Part shown: positions 21,470 to 27,648 of the stretch, piece by piece | How the letters are laid out: the number at the start of each line of letters is the position of its first letter | Position numbering within the stretch: position 1 is the first letter of the stretch | Origin: a virus | Direction: 5' to 3' (one strand) | Virus record (IMG/VR): IMGVR_UViG_3300032050_008598 | Span: 1-34,166 of that record | DNA: 34,166 bases | Translations under genes and position numbers: made by a program | The notes under the pieces: model-generated | Told to the model about the DNA's origin: nothing | The model's input: the letters and a program-made list of their open reading frames with translations, nothing else | Database searches by the model: none

Positions 21470-22570
21470 TTATTTTAACATCTCTAGCAGTTTATTACAA
21501 CTAAAGAAGTTTTGTGTTAACGCATCTGCTTGTTTATTTAGGCTAGGTAAAAACTGTCTGTAATTTTCCATGTACTCAATAATCTGCGCCACAATGTAGT
21601 GTCTATTTGTTTTATAAGATTCAAATGATTCCGTCCATTCGCTAGGATATTTGAAATCATCTAACGCCATTTCACTGTAGCTCAAACGATCCGGAACCAT
21701 AGGAATAGCATCTACTAATGCACCTTCATACCAACTGATACCTAGTGTTTCTTGTAAGTTAGCACTAAACACTAACTTAGCCTCGCCTAGTAAATTATGA
21801 TATTCGTTTTTCGATAGCGGATACTCTTGACACACCTTAAAATCATATTGAGGAAGTTGTTGACGCAGATCTTCAAAAATAGGCAGTTGTTTTTCCGGAG
21901 CCATTCGATGCGGAAACAATATGAGATCACGCTTAGGCATATTTTTGTACATTAATAGAGTGTCTTGCATATACTCCATTGGCCAGCCTGATCTTATTAT
22001 ACCAGAATATTCCCCTCTAAGAGCTTCTTGTATCTGTTCTTCAATCCAAGGATTTTCAAACATTTCGTCATTAAGAAGATTACGCATAAACATCTCAATG
22101 TGAAAGTCTGTGGCAAAATAATTATGGTCAATAGCGTGAAAGAAACTCTTTTCAGCATTTCTTACCCAAGGCTTGTTCCCGATAAGTCTACCTAAAAAGT
22201 CTTGAGGATCATAGCTGCCGGCATGCCATAGTGCATGAATGGTTACAGGAATCTGTAACAGTTCACTCATATACTTTAGATTTATGATACCCGGGTGCCA
22301 AGCATCAGTAAAAATAAAGTGATCGCCGGCATGAACGGCTCCGTTACAAAATAAACGGCCCATCTGTTCAACTTGGCTAGACTTATAGATATTAGTGCCG
22401 CCAAAATTAAGAAAGGCGCCAGGAGTAGTGGCACTAGGAATATCCGTAGGGCCAGCAATAATTTGAACATCGTGTCCTCTCTTTCGTAGTAACGCAGGCA
22501 AGTGGGTTTTCCACTCGCCTGTGTATCGTGTTTCTACTGCTTCTAGATCAACGAGAAAAATTCTGGCCAT
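21470..22570 (-). CDS. GT-B glycosyltransferase within the 7-deazaguanine gene set
   Basis: 366 residues. The N-terminal domain (ARIFLVDLEAVETRYTGEWK, then DHFIFTDAWHPG) is a Rossmann acceptor half; the C-terminal donor half has LILFPHRMAPEKQLPIFEDL and VFSANLQETLGISWYEGALV, followed by MVPDRLSYSEMAL. The GT-B donor pattern (HR...EKQ, then E-x7-E) is clear. The segment PHR...EKQ...EY...LGISxYEG...PDRLSYSE resembles, from memory, the queuosine tRNA mannosyltransferase (QTMAN, formerly GTDC1) family. The gene starts 23 nt inside the preceding 90-aa gene and lies between the FolE and QueD-like genes, so a role acting on modified DNA is inferred. A role on lipopolysaccharide is the alternative. 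Confidence 0.82.
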   Translation of the reverse strand: MARIFLVDLEAVETRYTGEWKTHLPALLRKRGHDVQIIAGPTDIPSATTPGAFLNFGGTNIYKSSQVEQMGRLFCNGAVHAGDHFIFTDAWHPGIINLKYMSELLQIPVTIHALWHAGSYDPQDFLGRLIGNKPWVRNAEKSFFHAIDHNYFATDFHIEMFMRNLLNDEMFENPWIEEQIQEALRGEYSGIIRSGWPMEYMQDTLLMYKNMPKRDLILFPHRMAPEKQLPIFEDLRQQLPQYDFKVCQEYPLSKNEYHNLLGEAKLVFSANLQETLGISWYEGALVDAIPMVPDRLSYSEMALDDFKYPSEWTESFESYKTNRHYIVAQIIEYMENYRQFLPSLNKQADALTQNFFSCNKLLEMLK

Positions 22571-22820
22571 ATGGTCTGCGGTTTTGTCCGCGATCTCCGT
22601 TGTTGTCCCAGCGAGGCTTATTGCCTTGATATGGTCTGCGTGGACGCCTACTATTTAAGTAAGCCTGATAGTTTGCAGAATCTTTGCGATAAAGATCTGC
22701 AGGATTAAAATCGCAGAGTTCAAATCTGCAATAGTCGTGGTAGGCTTCAAGATCCTCCCACACTTTAACGACATCAGGACGGTTAGTGAAATAAGAATAG
22801 TCCTTGTAGTTACGAGCCAT
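22548..22820 (-). CDS. Small Arg/Asn-rich phage protein (90 aa)
   Basis: 90 residues. The first 50 look globular (DYSYFTNRPDVVKVWEDLEA, then YHDYCRFELCDFNPADLYRK) and the rest is a low-complexity Arg/Asn/Gly/Pro tail (RRPRRPYQGNKPRWDNNG), ending FSR. The basic tail suggests nucleic-acid binding or partner capture. AAGGAAG precedes the ATG at 22820. It overlaps the glycosyltransferase gene by 23 nt, which argues for linked expression. Similar proteins occur in aquatic T4-like phages; function unknown. Confidence 0.7.
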   Translation of the reverse strand: MARNYKDYSYFTNRPDVVKVWEDLEAYHDYCRFELCDFNPADLYRKDSANYQAYLNSRRPRRPYQGNKPRWDNNGDRGQNRRPYGQNFSR

Positions 22821-22840
22821 TTTAGCTTCTTCCTTTTAGT

Positions 22841-23236
22841 TTAGTACTTGATAAATGAACCATTTTCTCCGTCTTCGGAGACCTCAATCCAAACCTCACG
22901 GTCTGGATACTTTGCATGAATCTGAGCATATAAGTCATCGCTCATCATCTCACAACTCTTATAGTCTAGCGACAATACACCTTCGTTGCTAGAATACAGT
23001 TTTTCGAGCCATCGCTTGAATTGTATAAATTCCACATCTCTGTCATTGTGGGTGACACTAAGATAAACCCTAAAATGAAAAATATGGCGATGGGGATTAG
23101 CCAAAAACGAAACATCATATTCATCTCCTGTTGCTAAGTTTGGATCAGTTGCGGCTGCGGGATATTTGTGAATACCTTCTTTGCGAAAGGTAACCCAAAT
23201 CATTTTGTTAGGTCGAATGTCTTGCTTGATAATCAT
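22841..23236 (-). CDS. QueD-like T-fold protein (6-carboxytetrahydropterin synthase-like)
   Basis: 131 residues, with ATGA overlap to the upstream gene. It has the T-fold layout of 6-pyruvoyl/6-carboxytetrahydropterin synthases: KEGIHKYPAA with His, then NPHRHIFHFRVYLSV giving HxH-type zinc ligands in the place of the usual HGH, then DVEFIQFKRWL matching the MVxDFxxLK strand, CEMMSDDLYAQI matching the SAENLA helix, and VWIEVSEDGENGSFIKY with the Glu at the end. The zinc-site geometry and missing early Cys differ from canonical QueD, so substrate is not certain. Co-occurrence with FolE, QueE and DpdA supports the QueD role. Confidence 0.65.
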   Translation of the reverse strand: MIIKQDIRPNKMIWVTFRKEGIHKYPAAATDPNLATGDEYDVSFLANPHRHIFHFRVYLSVTHNDRDVEFIQFKRWLEKLYSSNEGVLSLDYKSCEMMSDDLYAQIHAKYPDREVWIEVSEDGENGSFIKY

Positions 23237-23577
23237 CTCTTCAATGCCTCCATCATGACGATTTGGCCTAATGCTTTGCCGAGATCTTGATCTTCAGTGA
23301 TAACGTGCATACTATTAAGATTGCGATCTTTGTGACTATCGTAACTACGAGTTTCTACAACATAGCCACCGCTGGCTCTATAGATCTGTAGACGCATACC
23401 GTCACTAGAAAGTCTGTCTGCCTCTACGACCTGTAGAGAGTCTTCTTCATAATCATCGCTGTTTATCCAATTGCGAATACGTTGTTTCAGTGTTAGCTTC
23501 ACTTTCTTTGCCTTTCTTATTCTTCGCTGTTTATTTGCTGAGCCAATAGTAGCGATTGCCTGTCCATAACCACTCAT
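23233..23577 (-). CDS. Conserved small phage protein (114 aa)
   Basis: 114 residues. A basic N-terminal part (KQRRIRKAKKVKLTLKQRIR) is followed by a beta-rich domain (LQVVEADRLSSDGMRLQIYR, then GGYVVETRSYDSHKDRNLNS) and a helix at the end (LGKALGQIVMMEAL). I recognise the second part as a widespread small protein of T4-like aquatic phages without known function. It overlaps the neighbours on each side by 4 nt, consistent with an operon. Confidence 0.7.
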   Translation of the reverse strand: MSGYGQAIATIGSANKQRRIRKAKKVKLTLKQRIRNWINSDDYEEDSLQVVEADRLSSDGMRLQIYRASGGYVVETRSYDSHKDRNLNSMHVITEDQDLGKALGQIVMMEALKR

Positions 23578-24107
23578 TTAAGTATCTCATCCTTGCCATA
23601 TTGGTCCCAGTCTGTGAAGCGATCTCTTCCCAGAAGGTCCTGTAGGTTATGGCACCATACCCCAGGATTGGTTGCTGAAAAATCTTTATCGTCGATCTTT
23701 AGTGTAGCGTTATAGCCTAGTTGATTAATATAAGGTAATTTTACACTAATTTGCGGAATAAATCTACGCTTTTCGGTAAGACCGCTCTCTAGTAATCCTT
23801 CCGTTTCGCTGACATCAAAATCTAGGGTACACCAAAACCCATCTTCGGCATCTAGGCAGACATAGATCATATCTTCCCAAGGTCGCCAAGTTTCGGAATC
23901 ATTGACACCTTGAGTTTTAAAACTTTGATTAGCGCCGAAATAGATATGCTGACATTTGTTATTTCGAGCCAGTTCCATAATAATATACGGATCGTGAACA
24001 CCTACAACAAACAAAGTTTTCATTCCAAAGGCAGGAGTTCTTTCAATTTCAGTGCCAACAAAGAATATAATATCCTCTTTAACACCAGATTCATAATTTC
24101 TTTTCAT
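23574..24107 (-). CDS. Conserved phage protein (177 aa), unknown function
   Basis: 177 residues from the ATG at 24107, which shares one base with the upstream stop (TAATG). It has strand-rich segments (DIIFFVGTEIERTPAFGMKT, then LFVVGVHDPYIIMELARNNK, then IYFGANQSF) with a cysteine-containing block FWCTLDFDVSETEGLLESG and the end GYNATLKIDDKDF, then PGVWCHNL. The glycine pattern of the first part hints at a nucleotide or sugar-binding alpha/beta fold, but I recognise no family. The gene recurs in T4-like aquatic phages near the 7-deazaguanine genes as I recall, so a link with that pathway is possible. Confidence 0.65.
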   Translation of the reverse strand: MKRNYESGVKEDIIFFVGTEIERTPAFGMKTLFVVGVHDPYIIMELARNNKCQHIYFGANQSFKTQGVNDSETWRPWEDMIYVCLDAEDGFWCTLDFDVSETEGLLESGLTEKRRFIPQISVKLPYINQLGYNATLKIDDKDFSATNPGVWCHNLQDLLGRDRFTDWDQYGKDEILK

Positions 24108-24334
24108 TACCAAGTGCTTACATCAGTGATATCAACGGTAGTATCGATGTCCTTATCGCTATCGTTGAATAGGTTAAACTTGACAACAACGGCAGGACCA
24201 ATTCCGCTGCTGTTACTTTCTTCTAAAGTAAACCACTCAACTTCTTTGAAGTGAGCAGCCATTTTAGCAAGTTTTTCAATCTGTCCCCTGTTAAGAGAAA
24301 ATTGACTGGGTTTATGTTTTTTATCTTTCGTCAT
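24107..24334 (-). CDS. Conserved small phage protein (75 aa)
   Basis: 75 residues starting MTKDKKHKPSQFSLNRGQIE at 24334; the frame is open further upstream, but that would overlap the next gene fully. The protein has a helix (EKLAKMAAHFKEVEWFTLEE) then a beta segment (GIGPAVVVKFNLFNDSDKDI and DTTVDITDVSTW). The pattern recurs in T4-like aquatic phages; function unknown. It overlaps the DUF465 gene by 14 nt. Start chosen by this overlap; no strong ribosome site is present. Confidence 0.65.
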   Translation of the reverse strand: MTKDKKHKPSQFSLNRGQIEKLAKMAAHFKEVEWFTLEESNSSGIGPAVVVKFNLFNDSDKDIDTTVDITDVSTW

Positions 24335-24530
24335 CGTAGTCAACAGTTTCGTGATCCTGTTCCCATTGCAATTTAGTAAGTCTAGCAATTTCGTCTTTAA
24401 AAAGCAACTTCTGTTTCTTCAATTCAGACAATTTTTGATTATCAAAATTGCCATTTTTCTCTATTTCGGATATTTGATTATCCAATAAACGATGGCTTTC
24501 GGTAAGCATTTTTATACGACTTTCATACAT
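24321..24530 (-). CDS. DUF465/YdcH-like coiled-coil protein (69 aa)
   Basis: 69 residues from the ATG at 24530, preceded by GAGG with 6 nt spacing; the frame runs on upstream but overlaps the HNH gene. The sequence MYESRIKMLTESHRLLDNQI, then EKNGNFDNQKLSELKKQKLL and FKDEIARLTKLQWE is typical of the DUF465 (YdcH) family: a short hairpin of two helices with a turn at NG. In bacteria this family is small and of unknown function. It follows directly after the HNH gene. Confidence 0.75.
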   Translation of the reverse strand: MYESRIKMLTESHRLLDNQISEIEKNGNFDNQKLSELKKQKLLFKDEIARLTKLQWEQDHETVDYDDER

Positions 24531-24531
24531 A

Positions 24532-24942
24532 TCATACCTCCTCGAAAAAATTATTAAACATTGGATTGGTATACGAATACCTTTTTTTGTGATCTCCAAA
24601 AATTTTAGTTTTCTTGTTATGACAATTAGCACATAAAATTTTTAGATTTTCTTTAGAAGAATTTAACTTATCTCCGTCGTGATGGTCAATAGTTAAACTT
24701 TCTGTGTGAGGGTCTTTACAGAACCATCCTAGGTAGCCGTGTTTATTTTCACAACCAACAGATCGCATCCATTCGTCAACTTCGAAACGTAGTGCAGTTC
24801 TATGGGGTTCGCAAAATGTCTTCCATTTCCAAACAGGACTACCATCTAATTTATTACTTCGTCGATGGTATCCTACTTGATTACAACAATTTGGTAACGC
24901 ACATTTAGGAGCATGAATTTTAGCTGTTGATTGTGATCGCAT
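24532..24942 (-). CDS. HNH endonuclease
   Basis: 136 residues, start immediately after the DpdA stop. The HNH core is LTIDHHDGDKLNSSKENLKI followed by LCANCHNKKTKI, with the second Cys pair, and the N-terminal part holds a Cys-rich segment (CALPNCCNQVGYHRRSN, then FCEPHRTAL) that could bind another zinc. It is the usual size of a free-standing HNH homing endonuclease in T4-like phages. Its position between DpdA and a small conserved gene suggests a mobile element inserted in an operon. Whether it cuts the related locus of phages that lack it cannot be told from here. Confidence 0.85.
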   Translation of the reverse strand: MRSQSTAKIHAPKCALPNCCNQVGYHRRSNKLDGSPVWKWKTFCEPHRTALRFEVDEWMRSVGCENKHGYLGWFCKDPHTESLTIDHHDGDKLNSSKENLKILCANCHNKKTKIFGDHKKRYSYTNPMFNNFFEEV

Positions 24943-26499
24943 TTATTCCACTTTCAATTTGTCAAGTTCTTCGTCTTCTCTCTCATCTGTGTAAGCAGAT
25001 TTTTCTTCTTCGCCTTCTTCGTAGAAGTGTTGATTAAATGTACTCTTAACACCTCCTCGCAGTCTAGCACCTTCCACTCCGTTTAAGAATCCTAGTGTAG
25101 TAGCAGTTTCGATCATTTCGAATGCTGCGGTTTTATCTTTACAGGCAAACAATTCTTCTACAAAGCTGTCAAAGTAAAGAATGTTTCTAGGAACCCAATC
25201 ACTGATTTCGTCGCTGTAGTCATTGTCTTTGACTTTAGCACGATATGTTCTCCACGGCATTCTAGGTTTATTTTTTAGCTCGATATCCATTAAGTGATTT
25301 GCACGTTGTACCGCAACAATATGACAATACACATTATGACTCATCATCAATGCATAGGCAAATGAATCCCAAGAAGTTTTACCTTCTTTACCGATCTTGT
25401 TTAACATTCCTGGTGCATAGTGGCAGATATCAGCGATCGTAAGTCTGCGACCAACTTCGGACTCGAAAGGAAAAGGTATATCGTGCCGTCCGGAAAGACT
25501 CTTATTATCCGGGGCTTTATCCATGATAACACTCCAGCGTTTAGGGGTATGTTGGGCGTTAGTGTATACCAATCCGTGAGCTGTTGCGATGAACGGTGAT
25601 GCACAGTCAAAGGAGATAGTGAAGTTTTCATTGATATGTTTCCTAATTTGTCTCTGAATAGACGTTAAGTAACAACTCCAGTCTAATTGTGCAGTACCTA
25701 AGAAGTGCATCCAATCTTTACCTTCTAGCATACCATCGAACTTCATAGTGATAAGACGCTTTAAGGTTACTGGCATTTTGCACATATTGGCACCACCCAT
25801 AGCCCATCCTTCAGCGGCTTTGTCACCCCATACTGCTTTGTCGCTGAATTCTTTAACACCTTGATACCAAGCTTCTGCAGTTTCCCAATTAGAACCCTGT
25901 AAAACATTTAAAAATTTAGTACCACCATTAGCAGAACCAACTCTATTTTCAATAAAGTATTTGTTATTGAATTGTGTCTTCTCAAGACAATCATCAAAGG
26001 TTTTTAAACCTGTTTTTTCAGTATGATTTTTATCACAGGCCCAGGTAGGCACGTCTAGCATCATAGACCAGTCTGCAGTAACATCTAACCAAGTTAAGAT
26101 TTTTTCACGGACTTTGTTGGCAGCAGGGCCTTCGAAGTCTTGCCAGTCGAATTTAATAACACCCTTACCAATCTGGTATCCACCAGAATCTCCTAAGATC
26201 ATTGTTTTAGAACGATCTCTAGCCTGTATCATTAGTTCTTGATCAAGACTCTTTTCGATATCTAATTGTGCATGACCTGCTGAATACAAAGCATTTTTAT
26301 AATAAAAATATCCTTGTTCTGGATTAAGAAAGTTCATACCTTCGATACCACGGTCGAATCCTTTGGGAATTCGATCATTAGGTATAAATTCTTCTTTTCG
26401 TTGTTTGTCTACATAGGTACTATAGAAAGAACTGATCGCAGGAAGATAAACTGCGTAGTCCTTTTGTAATGGTGTTAAGTCAACTGGTTGTTTGTTCAT
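24943..26499 (-). CDS. dpdA: DNA guanine transglycosylase (DpdA, TGT-like)
   Basis: 518 residues. The TGT hallmark ILGDSGGYQIGKG carries D104, the position of the Zymomonas tRNA-guanine transglycosylase base; LDVPTWAC follows at 149-155; FLNVLQGSNW and WAMGGANMCK correspond to the QGG and GGL strands; ISFDCASPFIATAHGLVYTN carries D298, the position of the nucleophilic Asp that forms the covalent intermediate. Length and a diverged zinc region are characteristic of DpdA, the phage and bacterial enzyme that swaps guanine in DNA for a 7-deazaguanine. It therefore acts after replication. The start overlaps the upstream gene by 20 nt. The subfamily is not resolved here. Confidence 0.9.
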   Translation of the reverse strand: MNKQPVDLTPLQKDYAVYLPAISSFYSTYVDKQRKEEFIPNDRIPKGFDRGIEGMNFLNPEQGYFYYKNALYSAGHAQLDIEKSLDQELMIQARDRSKTMILGDSGGYQIGKGVIKFDWQDFEGPAANKVREKILTWLDVTADWSMMLDVPTWACDKNHTEKTGLKTFDDCLEKTQFNNKYFIENRVGSANGGTKFLNVLQGSNWETAEAWYQGVKEFSDKAVWGDKAAEGWAMGGANMCKMPVTLKRLITMKFDGMLEGKDWMHFLGTAQLDWSCYLTSIQRQIRKHINENFTISFDCASPFIATAHGLVYTNAQHTPKRWSVIMDKAPDNKSLSGRHDIPFPFESEVGRRLTIADICHYAPGMLNKIGKEGKTSWDSFAYALMMSHNVYCHIVAVQRANHLMDIELKNKPRMPWRTYRAKVKDNDYSDEISDWVPRNILYFDSFVEELFACKDKTAAFEMIETATTLGFLNGVEGARLRGGVKSTFNQHFYEEGEEEKSAYTDEREDEELDKLKVE

Positions 26500-26851
26500 A
26501 ATCTCTCGCTAAAATTGCTGTAAGTTCTAATTTTGTTTTTGCCTGTTCTAATTGGTCTAATGCAATACGAACTGCTTCGTTGTTTGATGCGAGCTCGTAC
26601 CATTGTTTCTCTTGTTCAATTCTTTTCAACGCCCATTCTATGGCTTTCTCTGCATCTGGATTCATACTTACACTAGCCGAAGTTCCCGTCATTGGTCTCC
26701 AACTACTGCCGTCATACACTTCCATATTCCTTGTGTCGCCATTAAATCTCAACATACCAGCACTTGGCGCCGACATACTGAAATAGGGATCGTTGTTAGA
26801 TCCCATGTATGCAGTGATATACTTAGATGCTTGTGTAAAAGAATTAATCAT
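26480..26851 (-). CDS. Small phage protein with tail-fibre-like beta motif (123 aa)
   Basis: 123 residues, sharing one base with the clamp stop (TAATG). After a short N-terminus it has GMLRFNGDTRNMEVYDGSSW, a beta motif (G-x-I/L-R-F/Y-N-x-x-T-x-x-x-E-x-Y-D-G-S-x-W) that is common in phage tail and adhesin proteins. The second half is helical (AEKAIEWALKRIEQEKQWYE, then LDQLEQAKTKLELTAILARD). A structural-type motif in a gene between the clamp and DpdA is unusual. I do not recognise a whole-protein family. Confidence 0.65.
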   Translation of the reverse strand: MINSFTQASKYITAYMGSNNDPYFSMSAPSAGMLRFNGDTRNMEVYDGSSWRPMTGTSASVSMNPDAEKAIEWALKRIEQEKQWYELASNNEAVRIALDQLEQAKTKLELTAILARDYEQTTS

Positions 26852-27588
26852 TAAGCTGCCTGTGCAGGGATAATGTATTTGTAAGTAGCAAGTCCGCTAT
26901 CGAGAGTGATCTGAATAGCACCTTCATTGCTCAAAGCCATTTTAGTGTTATTAACGTCTGCAATTTTTAAGATGCTTAACACAGGTAACACTGGCCATGT
27001 CCAACCACGATCTAACTTACCTGCTACGTTCTGTGCAAACACAAACTCACCGCCGTGTGTTGATGCATCACCGAAGATAAACTTCAGGTTACCGCCGTCT
27101 GTCTTTGCTAAGAAAGTTGGATGCTCATTGTTAGCACCTGCTTGGAAGTTAAAACGTTGTACCGCAGCCACGCTAGGTTCAATTTCTACATCCCACTTAA
27201 CACCGCGGAACTTAACAGTCTTCATCTTTTCGTTGATGATTTCCTGATTCATAAAACGATAGTCATTCTTGAAGTCGCCATCTTTGTTTTCAAAGTGGAT
27301 ACCAACAGGAATAGTTTCACCGTTACGTTCTGCAAACGTTACATTAATTTTAGAATCTTCTTTATACTCAGCACCGTCTAACAGATACTTGAGTTTGTTA
27401 AGCTGAGGCATACCGAATGTGCCTAACATATCTGGATATGGATTAGCAGTTTCTCCTTCCATGATCACTGACCGGTCGTCAGCCATAGAAAATACCTGCG
27501 TTTTATCTTCTGTGCCTGTGACTTTAACTGTTGTTAAGAAGCCTAGGTTTTGTGTGTGCGACACAATGTCTTGTAAAATATCTTTCAT
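26851..27588 (-). CDS. DNA polymerase sliding clamp (gp45-like)
   Basis: 245 residues (T4 gp45 is 228), preceded by AAAGGAG. The pattern of clamp strands is seen in FSMADDRSVIMEGETANPYP, LLDGAEYKEDSKINVTFAER and the C-terminal MALSNEGAIQITLDSGLATY. It forms a ring around DNA that tethers the polymerase and, in T4, also activates late promoters by contacting the RNA polymerase. The polymerase gene lies just upstream in the transcription direction, separated by 60 nt. Clamp-loader genes gp44/gp62 are not in this window. Confidence 0.85.
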   Translation of the reverse strand: MKDILQDIVSHTQNLGFLTTVKVTGTEDKTQVFSMADDRSVIMEGETANPYPDMLGTFGMPQLNKLKYLLDGAEYKEDSKINVTFAERNGETIPVGIHFENKDGDFKNDYRFMNQEIINEKMKTVKFRGVKWDVEIEPSVAAVQRFNFQAGANNEHPTFLAKTDGGNLKFIFGDASTHGGEFVFAQNVAGKLDRGWTWPVLPVLSILKIADVNNTKMALSNEGAIQITLDSGLATYKYIIPAQAA

Positions 27589-27648
27589 TGAGAATTCTCC
27601 TTTATATTAAGATTATATTTAGATCTTGAATGAAAATCAACCTAGAAA

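Noticed and set aside
27589-27648. Possible promoter or structured element between DNA polymerase and clamp
   Set aside because: The 60 nt contain a CTAAATATAA string but no exact late octamer or hairpin; only the AAAGGAG ribosome site of the clamp is clear.
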